A stretch of 21,779 nt of DNA, taken from the NCBI GenBank assembly GCA_003223995.1, contig QHYA01000238.1:1-21779 (forward strand), written 5' to 3'. Below are positions 16,401-21,779 of this stretch, in pieces. Position 1 is the first letter of the stretch; each line of letters starts with the position of its first letter. The position numbers were made by a program, and so were the translations under genes. The notes beneath the pieces were generated by a model that was given only the letters and a program-made list of their open reading frames with translations, ran no database searches and had not been told where the DNA came from. This DNA is from Acidobacteriota bacterium (GTDB lineage Bacteria; Acidobacteriota; Polarisedimenticolia; QHYA01).

Positions 16401-19400
16401 TTGGTTTCGACCTGCCCCAGATCGTTCTTTAGCCACAGATCCCGGCTGGCGTGCAGCCCGATATCGAGCGAGACGAAGTTTGCGAGACTCTCCTCAGAGC
16501 TGGCGCGGGGGGGGTATTCCCGCGCCCTCGACGCGAGCGAGAAGGACTCCAGGTGGAAGTCCTTCCGGTAGAGCCCCTTCTCGATCTCGACATCCCCCTT
16601 CAGCCTGAACCGTTTTCCCGCCCCCGACAGCTCTAGCGACCCGCTGTAGGTCCCGCGGAACCCCTCCGGTGCCGCGGCCGTCACGTTCGTGCCCCGCAGA
16701 CGCACCTGGACCTCGCCCGGCTTGAAGCCCTCGAGGGTGATGCTCGCGCTCCCCTTCACGGTTCCCCCTCCCACATCGGCCGTGAACTCGGGGACCTCCA
16801 GCGCCTGCCCGGAGAGGTGAGCGGCGAGTTGGAGGTTCTCCGCGACGAGGGGAAGGTCGAAACGGCGCAGGCGCGCCCGCGCGATCGTGATGTCCCCTAC
16901 CAGCTTCGGCTGCGGGAGCGTTCCCACCGCCTCGAGGCGCAGGTTCATGGTGCCGCGGATCGAAGCCTCCGGCAGGAACCCCTGAAAGACTCCGAGGTCC
17001 ACCTGTCCTTCTCCCCGCAGATCGAGCCGGGCCGGCTCTCCGGGCTCGACCCAGCCAGAGACCGAAAGCCGGCTCCCCTCGGATTCCAGGACAGCTTCGT
17101 TGAGGGTCATCCGTCCGCGGGCGAAATCGATGCGCGCAGGTTTCTCGAGGACGAACCGAGCGGAGCCGAGGAACAGCTCCAGACCGTCCGCCTCTCCGGT
17201 GACCTGAAGCTTCCCCGGCTCGTCCAGAGGCGCGGCGAGCCCCACGCGCCCGTCGATCCGGGAGGAGACGTCTGGAAGTTGGATCGACAGGGATGCACTC
17301 CGAAAATCGGTCTCCAGCGTTCCTGCGGCGTGTCCCAGAGGAGCGCCCCTCGCGGCGAGATCGGGGCAGGAGAGTTCTCCCGCGAAACGGAATGTTCCCG
17401 CCTCACTGACGATCCTGCCCTCTCCCTTGGTCATGCCGGAAAGCGCTCCTGACCCGCCAAGGGCCGCCAGCCGCGCCAGGTCCACTCCGTCCCAGGAAAC
17501 GAGCGCCTCGGCCCGTCCGGAGTTCGGCGCCAGATCCCCCTTCACTTCCAGCGTGCCGCCGCCGATCCTCAGCCTCAGCGGGGAGAGACGGACCAGGTCC
17601 CTCTCGTAGGAGAGATCGACGCTCCCCCCTTCGACATCGAAGCCGCGCACCTTCCCCGGTCCCATCATGGCGCGCGCCGTCGTGCTCCAGCCGGCCTGAT
17701 CTCGCCGGATGGAGAACGTTCCCGAGAGCCTCCCCTCGATCCCCAGTTGGAGCCCTGCCAGCCCGAGCAGATCGGGCGCATCCCACGAAACGACCTCTCC
17801 GCTCATCGACACCCCTTCGCCTCCGCGCTGAAACGACATCTCGGCGGACGCGGCACGGTCTTCCCGTCGCGCGCGCACTCCCGCCAGCCTCAAGGCGTCC
17901 GGCTGCAACCGAAAAGCGCCTACCGCTTCCCCCCAGTTGACGCCCCGATAGATCAGGAGGCTCGCAGCGAAGGTCCCCTCCCCTGTCCAGAGTCGCTCGC
18001 TGCAGTTCGCGGTCCCGGAGACGATCGCGGCGCCGGCGGCGGTATTCAGGCGCCATCCCGAAGGCTCCAGCCCGACAGCTCTCGAGCAGGCCTCGATCAG
18101 GGGAGCCGACTTCGCCAGGTCTCTCGAGGACAGCGAAAACGCGACCGACGATCGTTCCCGGCGGGGATCGATCTCTCCTCGCGCCACGAGGCTTGCTTCG
18201 GATGACCGGGCTTCCGACCGCTCGAAGAGGATCCTCCCTCCTGCCAGGGTCAGGGCGGCCTCCCCTTCGACGGGCCATTGACCTGGAGGCGCAGGCCCCG
18301 ATGGAAGAGCAACCGAGACGGCGACCTTCCCATCCGCCTGGTCCGGACGGAAGGCGGGCCAACTTACTGAGCCTCGCGCTTCGAGCCTGCCGGCGAGGGG
18401 GAGAGGATGGCGCAGCGCCTCGAGTACCGACCCCAGATCGCAGCCGCCCGCCGTGAAATCCGCTTTTCCTCCCCAGCTCCGGGGCAGAAGGCGTGCCGTT
18501 CCCTCCAGCTTGCCTCCCGCGAGCAGCGCCTTGGCGGGGCCGAAGGCCATCCCCGTCATTTCACTGCCGTGAACCGGACCTTGAACCTGCCTGAAAGTCC
18601 ACCCGCGCCAGGCCAGCAGAGGGGAGCGCACCATCCCGTCGAGCTTCCAGCCGCCGCGGCGGAGAGCCAGTTCCCCCCGGTAGAGGAGCTTTCCCGAGAC
18701 CGGCGACGGACCGCTGGCGAAGATCAGCCGCTTCAGGTCGATATGAGCGGAGAGTTGCGCCGTGAAAGCGGGTTCGTCGTCGAGCCGGACCTCACCGGAC
18801 GCACTCGCATCGAGCCACTCGCCTCCGATCTTGATCCGGCTGAGCGCGATCCGCTCGGGCAGCAGCTCGAACCCGATCGACAGCCCCAGCAGATGCCGGC
18901 CAAGGCGGGGGTTTTCCAGGATCAGCCTCTCCGCGTCGAGATTGCCCGCCAGGCGCCTCGGGCCCTCGCCGCCCATCTCCAGCCTTGCCCCCTCGAGAAC
19001 GAAGTCCATGGGCGTGTCGAAATCGGCCACTCTCAGCAACCCCCGCCGGACCTCCACGCGCCGGACCTCGATCCGCCCGGCTCCCGCCTGCCGCCCCGAC
19101 CAGGACCACTTGCCTTCGTGTCTGCTGAGATTCAGCTCCGGGGAATCCACCTCGAGCCTCTCCAGGATGATCTTGCCGATGAGAAGCGACCGCAGCCGCA
19201 GCCCTCCGCGAACCATGCCGATTCGCAGCAAGGGCCTGTCCGGGGGCTCTTCCGCGGAGCGGGCCTCGATGCTCCGTGCCGCGAAGCTGCCGGTGAGAGG
19301 GTCGATCTCGAGCGAGTCGATCGTCACGGGTCTCTGGAACATCGCGGAGAGGCGCTTCTCGAGCGTTCTCTTCTCGAGACGCGCGAACCGGGCGGATTCG

Positions 19401-19486
19401 AGGAACAGGAGGGCGGCGAAGAGAAGGGCCAGCAAGCCCGCGAGCGAGGCGGCGCCGATGGCCAGCGCCTTGCGGCCGCGTCTCAA
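13430..19486 (-). CDS. tamB: TamB-BamA-like fusion spanning the envelope
   Basis: This is one uninterrupted 2018-residue frame. Residues 7-30 are a hydrophobic inner-membrane anchor, as in TamB. About 31-1247 is a long beta-rich AsmA/TamB-like body ending in the TamB (DUF490) C-terminal domain (YINLSAETRISDYDV, PPLPPDQIVSLLITG, GGDLRYRTRFRIG). A Gly/Ser/Pro linker (1248-1266) leads into five POTRA-like repeats at about 1267-1346, 1347-1420, 1422-1505, 1509-1586 and 1588-1662. An Omp85 beta-barrel follows (1663-2018) with the VRGFPRDLLG loop-6 motif and a terminal Phe. Five POTRAs match BamA rather than TamA (three). No signal peptide or start lies at the junction. The start is a TTG at 19486 with GAGG eight bases before it, ten bases after rlmI. 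It is predicted to handle outer-membrane protein assembly and/or lipid transfer between membranes. Confidence 0.9.
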   Translation of the reverse strand: MRRGRKALAIGAASLAGLLALLFAALLFLESARFARLEKRTLEKRLSAMFQRPVTIDSLEIDPLTGSFAARSIEARSAEEPPDRPLLRIGMVRGGLRLRSLLIGKIILERLEVDSPELNLSRHEGKWSWSGRQAGAGRIEVRRVEVRRGLLRVADFDTPMDFVLEGARLEMGGEGPRRLAGNLDAERLILENPRLGRHLLGLSIGFELLPERIALSRIKIGGEWLDASASGEVRLDDEPAFTAQLSAHIDLKRLIFASGPSPVSGKLLYRGELALRRGGWKLDGMVRSPLLAWRGWTFRQVQGPVHGSEMTGMAFGPAKALLAGGKLEGTARLLPRSWGGKADFTAGGCDLGSVLEALRHPLPLAGRLEARGSVSWPAFRPDQADGKVAVSVALPSGPAPPGQWPVEGEAALTLAGGRILFERSEARSSEASLVARGEIDPRRERSSVAFSLSSRDLAKSAPLIEACSRAVGLEPSGWRLNTAAGAAIVSGTANCSERLWTGEGTFAASLLIYRGVNWGEAVGAFRLQPDALRLAGVRARREDRAASAEMSFQRGGEGVSMSGEVVSWDAPDLLGLAGLQLGIEGRLSGTFSIRRDQAGWSTTARAMMGPGKVRGFDVEGGSVDLSYERDLVRLSPLRLRIGGGTLEVKGDLAPNSGRAEALVSWDGVDLARLAALGGSGALSGMTKGEGRIVSEAGTFRFAGELSCPDLAARGAPLGHAAGTLETDFRSASLSIQLPDVSSRIDGRVGLAAPLDEPGKLQVTGEADGLELFLGSARFVLEKPARIDFARGRMTLNEAVLESEGSRLSVSGWVEPGEPARLDLRGEGQVDLGVFQGFLPEASIRGTMNLRLEAVGTLPQPKLVGDITIARARLRRFDLPLVAENLQLAAHLSGQALEVPEFTADVGGGTVKGSASITLEGFKPGEVQVRLRGTNVTAAAPEGFRGTYSGSLELSGAGKRFRLKGDVEIEKGLYRKDFHLESFSLASRAREYPPRASSEESLANFVSLDIGLHASRDLWLKNDLGQVETNADLEIGGTVARPELTGRIVALEGGRIRFRRVDYRVDEAVVELNEPRRFNPYINLSAETRISDYDVVMHVFGAMDRLEYNLTSNPPLPPDQIVSLLITGSAAPLSTAPGQAPTDIARLYLGGTVTGIVEEPVEKLFHLSSFRIDPLLLAGEADPTTRITVGERPERYPDLLLLYSRDIGGVSGQVYALEYEISRHLRAFAERASTGGVGGDLRYRTRFRIGSKGSPSGASPGGAPNPPTLVGSISFEGEGKGETDSLRRRVKLRNGQPFSARKMQEGSAEIKRFYLDKGYLEASVRALPQEQGKTVDVRYAIDRGRRIDVRIVGAGGEEKKIRARLEELWQGALFTMDLVEEARSEIAKYYREIGHYTVVVDRTSETLEDGTMRVSFQIDPGETVLIEEVTIQGNKELPDERIRRQMLTRPSALFSRNPLKPDVLEEDVGSIRSLYLEQGFLGARVEPHITLSPDGKVARVVISIEERERSKVGSVTFQPRTEGVAEKELAKLVPLRRGSPYGPDLASGGENALRLFYDAHGYPDVVVTTEAKRDGQTVDVTYQIEPGQKQSIQRIDIEGNQRTAAKVISRELHMTPGDAVSREQMREAQQRLYRLGIFEGVTIDTAPAAGASERVLRVRVRETENLTAGVGVGYDSESGPRGTVELADANFWGRARYVGVQARASAKDDRLQTVWKEPRLSGRNWDSTWSSFWERVERESFDFRRIGTSFLVNLKHSSTLTTLLRYNFNVSNVFNVSTLDSNVLSELQTETGQKLEPGRTRLASAGVGVVRDTRDSPFSPQRGTYLSADVRTFVPAVGSQKSFVKMFFQGTYQRQLAPSLVFATSARLGIAPTFAGTASVPLVERFFGGGDNTVRGFPRDLLGSNADRDSDGTTDNPGGTLVRQSPGGLKPLGGEALLIFNQELRFPIRHWLGGVVFYDAGNVYLRPSDLSFSDLRHTIGSGLRLETPVGPIRLEYGHKLDRQRGEGRGQFYISIGPAF

Positions 19487-19496
19487 TGGCGAGGCC

Positions 19497-20687
19497 TCAC
19501 ACTTGAAGGATGAAGCACTTCAGGTACTGACTCTCGGGCAGGCCAAGACGGACTGGATGGTCGCGCGAAGCCCCACGTCGCTCCACGATGCGGACGCGCC
19601 GGCGGAGGTCGGCGGCGGCATCCTGGAGGGTCTCGAGAAAGGCGGCTTCCGGGAAGTTGTACGAGCAGGAAGAGGTGATCAGGAAACCTTCGGGCTCGAG
19701 GACCTTCATCGCCCGAAGATTGATCTCCTTGTAGGCTCTCCTGGCGGCGGGCACATCGGCGCGGCTCTTGGCGAAAGCGGGCGGATCGAGGAAGACGGCT
19801 TGGAAGGTTCGCCCTTCCCTGTCGCAGCTTCTGAGGAAATCGAAGGCGTTGGCTTCCACGAACTCGATCCGCTGGAGACCGTTGAGCCTGGCGTTGCTGC
19901 GGCCTCGCTCGAGGGCCGCCGCGGAGGAATCCACGGCTGTCACCGAATCGCATACCTTCGCCGCGTGCAGGGCGAAGGAAGCATGGTAGCAGAACAGGTC
20001 CAGCACACGCCCGCGGCAGTAACGAGCCGCCTCCATGCGGTTCTCCCTCTGGTCGAGGAAGGCCCCTGTCTTCTGGCCCCCGCGAAGATCGGCCAGATAG
20101 CAGACACTCCCTTCCCGCGCCTCGACCAGGGCCGGGGTCTCCCCCCGAACCTGCTCGACCTGCCGGGGAAGCCCTTCGAGTGTCCGGACCCCTACGTCGT
20201 TGCGCGCGAGAATCGACTCGGGCCGCAACAGCTCCTCCAGGAGTTGAGCGAACACCTCTCGCATCCGGTCGGGACCAGGCGCCAGGGTTTGGAGGACCAG
20301 GTGCGGTCCGTAGCGATCCACGATGAGCCCGGGGATCCCATCAGCGTCGGCCGCAACGAGCCGGTAGGCATCCGTATCATGTATGACAAGGTCCCGGTAG
20401 GCGATCGCCCGCGTCAGCCGCAGTCGCCAGAACGGCTCGTCGATCGGCTCGCCGCTTCGTGTGATGAATCGGAGGGCGATCTTGGAATTGGCTGACCAGA
20501 AAGCCTGACCCGCGAAACCGCCTCCTGCACCAGCGGGGCCGCGGCGTTCTTCCCTCACGCCGACGATCGCTCCATCCGGTGGCTCCCCGTCCAGAAGCAG
20601 GTCGCTCCGGAAGATCCAGGGGTGTCCGCGGCGCCACCGTTCCGCCCCGCGCCGGGACAGGGAGACGGATGTCGAAACGGCGTTCAT
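19497..20687 (-). CDS. rlmI: RlmI-type class I SAM-dependent rRNA methyltransferase
   Basis: It probably methylates a cytosine (m5C) of 23S rRNA; E. coli RlmI acts on C1962. An N-terminal PUA-like part (VSLSRRGAERWRRGHPWIF) is followed by the RlmI/RlmK middle domain and a Rossmann methyltransferase. Motif I is VLDLFCYHASFALHAA, motif IV is FLDPPAFAKS, and the catalytic Cys is in TSSCSYNF. I start at the ATG at 20687, giving 396 residues, the same length as the E. coli enzyme. A longer frame to 20930 would overlap the DksA-like gene and is Arg/Ser/Pro-rich noise. The 130-base gap before it shows no clear promoter. The fusion gene follows by ten bases, so the two are probably cotranscribed. The exact target base is inferred from family. 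Confidence 0.9.
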   Translation of the reverse strand: MNAVSTSVSLSRRGAERWRRGHPWIFRSDLLLDGEPPDGAIVGVREERRGPAGAGGGFAGQAFWSANSKIALRFITRSGEPIDEPFWRLRLTRAIAYRDLVIHDTDAYRLVAADADGIPGLIVDRYGPHLVLQTLAPGPDRMREVFAQLLEELLRPESILARNDVGVRTLEGLPRQVEQVRGETPALVEAREGSVCYLADLRGGQKTGAFLDQRENRMEAARYCRGRVLDLFCYHASFALHAAKVCDSVTAVDSSAAALERGRSNARLNGLQRIEFVEANAFDFLRSCDREGRTFQAVFLDPPAFAKSRADVPAARRAYKEINLRAMKVLEPEGFLITSSCSYNFPEAAFLETLQDAAADLRRRVRIVERRGASRDHPVRLGLPESQYLKCFILQV

Positions 20688-20817
20688 CCAGGGCTTCCGC
20701 CCCGCCAGAGGAGCGGTTTCTCCCTTCGCATCGGACAGATTCTGTGTGTTGGAACTGCGGAGAAGGGCTGTGGTCCAGGGGGGCTCGGGGGCCGCCTCCG
20801 AACGACGGCTTTCGGCT

Positions 20818-21294
20818 CTACTCCTCTTCCCCTTCCCCTTCCCTCTCGGGCATCGGGGCGATCCCCCGCTCGATTTCTTCCTCCTCGGGCTCGAAGGCGT
20901 CCTCGAAGGATCCCAGTCTCCGGTAGGCAAACTGGGGGAGCAGGCCGCGCTCCTCGAGGTCCTGACAGCGCACGCAGTGGCGGGCCCAGGGGGCTACCTC
21001 GAGCCGTTTCGACGGGATCTCCGCTCCGCACTGCTGGCAAACGCCGTAATCACCCCTCCTGATCCGCTGCAAAGCTTCATCGATCTGGAGCAACTCCTGC
21101 CGCTCGAGATCGCTCAGCGACAGGAGGAATTCCTTTTCATAGGAGTTGACGGCGTAGTCGATGTAGTCCTCCGTTCCCTCTTCCTTTTCGGCCCGGGTCT
21201 GGCTCGCGTTGCGTGAGAAGGCGCGTGTCAAGTCCAGCTGCCTCTCCCGCAGCAGCTTGGAATACTGCTCCAGCTTCGCCTTCTTCATCATCAT
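20818..21294 (-). CDS. DksA/TraR-family zinc-finger regulator
   Basis: DksA-type proteins enter the RNA polymerase secondary channel and, with ppGpp, tune transcription. This 158-residue protein has a helical N-terminus and a coiled-coil carrying DxxDxA at Asp43, Asp46 and Ala48 (DYIDYA), the tip motif needed for DksA function. The C4 zinc finger uses Cys86, Cys89, Cys107 and Cys110 (CQQC...CVRC). An unusual acidic tail (Glu-rich, residues about 134-158) follows. Three ATG codons in a row (21294, 21291, 21288) could serve as start; AAGGAG lies eight bases before the first. The promoter upstream is described separately. It leads a run with rlmI and the fusion gene. Confidence 0.9.
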   Translation of the reverse strand: MMMKKAKLEQYSKLLRERQLDLTRAFSRNASQTRAEKEEGTEDYIDYAVNSYEKEFLLSLSDLERQELLQIDEALQRIRRGDYGVCQQCGAEIPSKRLEVAPWARHCVRCQDLEERGLLPQFAYRRLGSFEDAFEPEEEEIERGIAPMPEREGEGEEE

Positions 21295-21327
21295 CCAACC
21301 CTCTCCTTCCCGTCGGCAGAATCGATA

Positions 21328-21356
21328 AATCTATCATCCTACCAAGGGAGTGTCAA
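21328..21356 (-). promoter_or_regulatory. Sigma70-type promoter of the DksA-like gene
   Basis: On the minus strand a perfect TTGACA (21356-21351) is followed after 17 bases by TAGATT (21333-21328; four of six consensus positions). Transcription would start near 21321, about 27 bases before the ATG. The -35 hexamer falls in the first copy of a tandem repeat, and a second TTGACA lies exactly 18 bases further upstream (21374-21369). Confidence 0.72.
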
Positions 21357-21457
21357 TGTTTCGGGAGGTGTCAATGTTTCGGGCACTATCGGACCATCCG
21401 CGCGCCGGGAGTGTCAGTGCTCGGCGCGTCAATGCTCGGGGTGTCAACAGTTCGCGG
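21350..21457 (+). repeat. Degenerate short repeats built on GTGTCAATGTTTCGGG
   Basis: Two exact 16-base copies lie at 21350-21365 and 21368-21383 (period 18). Diverged copies follow at 21411-21426 (GTGTCAGTGCTCGGCG), 21426-21440 (GCGTCAATGCTCGGG) and 21441-21457 (GTGTCAACAGTTCGCGG). Several short repeats beginning TGTCAA at one boundary resemble the multiple terminal repeats of some insertion sequences (for example IS21-like ends). No transposase is visible in the window, so a solitary element end is only a suggestion. Confidence 0.6.
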
Positions 21458-21779
21458 AATCGCAGGCGAATCGTGCGCGCTTGCAAGCCCCTATGAATAC
21501 TATCCACCGAAGCGCGGCTTCATGGGTCTCGCGGAAAAGCCCGCCGCGACATGATGCTCAGAGAAATCCATCAGGTCCATGAAACGAGGCACGATCTACA
21601 GCAGCTCAAGGTTCACCTGAAGGGGCGGGGCCGAATCGGTCCTTCACGGACCCTACGATTTCTTGCGCCTTGCCCAAGGACCGAAAGGGAACCGGCTCCC
21701 GGCAAAGAGCCTGCCCAAGGCTGGGGCACGAAGGCTCGTTGCGGATCTCCAGGGCAGGCCGTTTCAATTCGGAAAACAG
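21458..21779. other. Right-edge stretch without a convincing gene
   Basis: No known protein is recognisable on either strand. A plus-strand frame from the ATG at 21551 and a minus-strand frame entering from the edge and stopping near 21606 are both open, but they are short and lack family motifs. A hairpin is visible: GGTCC (21638-21642) pairs with GGACC (21648-21652), with flanking AATCG/CGATT able to extend it past a bulge. TGCCCAAGG occurs twice (21671-21679 and 21712-21720). It could be the non-coding inside of a decayed mobile element or an intergenic region. Confidence 0.4.

Noticed and set aside
18762..20495. Long plus-strand open frame (577 codons) opposite the fusion and rlmI genes
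   Set aside because: It is antisense to two well-supported genes, with Arg/Ser/Pro-rich composition and no motifs; it is a by-product of high GC on the coding strand.
20688..20930. N-terminal extension of rlmI
   Set aside because: It runs into the DksA-like gene; starting at 20687 gives exactly the 396 residues of E. coli RlmI.
21551..21779. Possible partial gene from ATG 21551 to the right edge, or a minus-strand gene ending near 21606
   Set aside because: Both frames are short, have no recognisable motif and compete with each other; neither is strong enough to call.

Overview
The window comes from a GC-rich, diderm (outer-membrane-bearing) bacterium. The outer-membrane evidence is a POTRA/Omp85 barrel protein fused to a TamB-type AsmA-like protein, plus a periplasmic lytic transglycosylase. 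Other clues are an endonuclease-type MutL, a DUF4388/TPR protein and a Cys4 form of ribosomal protein L32. Together they suggest Acidobacteriota or a neighbouring lineage; this placement is inference, because there is no rRNA gene to test it. Nearly every gene lies on the minus strand. The only convincing plus-strand gene is a small sigma-factor region 4 protein. No tRNA, rRNA, CRISPR array or intact transposase is visible.

Read in the direction of transcription (high to low coordinates), the layout is as follows. (a) 21779-21295 is a gene-poor edge with a cluster of degenerate TGTCAA repeats, possibly an insertion-sequence end, which supplies the -35 box of a promoter. (b) 21294-13430 holds a DksA/TraR-like regulator, an RlmI-type rRNA methyltransferase and a 2018-residue TamB-BamA-like fusion. 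(c) 12974-13333 (+) is the sigma region 4 protein, divergent from mutL (12763-10979). A perfect 9-bp inverted repeat places the same TTTTGGCAC motif upstream of both genes. (d) 10852-8504 holds a lytic transglycosylase with its own promoter and a DUF4388/J-like/TPR protein. (e) 8426-2484 is the classic lipid operon yceD-rpmF-plsX-fabH-fabD-fabG-acpP-fabF, behind a promoter with perfect consensus hexamers. (f) 2375-1 holds etfB-etfA and the start of an exported protein.

The lipid operon couples ribosome-related genes (yceD, rpmF) to acyl-phosphate formation (plsX) and to type II fatty acid synthesis. etfBA follows in the same direction and links acyl-CoA dehydrogenation to the electron-transport chain.

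Two anomalies stand out. First, TamB and a five-POTRA Omp85 barrel are one polypeptide, so a single chain would run from the inner to the outer membrane. Second, fabF and fabD, two essential-type genes in one operon, each carry an in-frame internal loss of about 45-49 codons that removes catalytic residues (Lys and His in fabF, His in fabD). The second anomaly may be biological or an assembly artefact and should be checked against reads.
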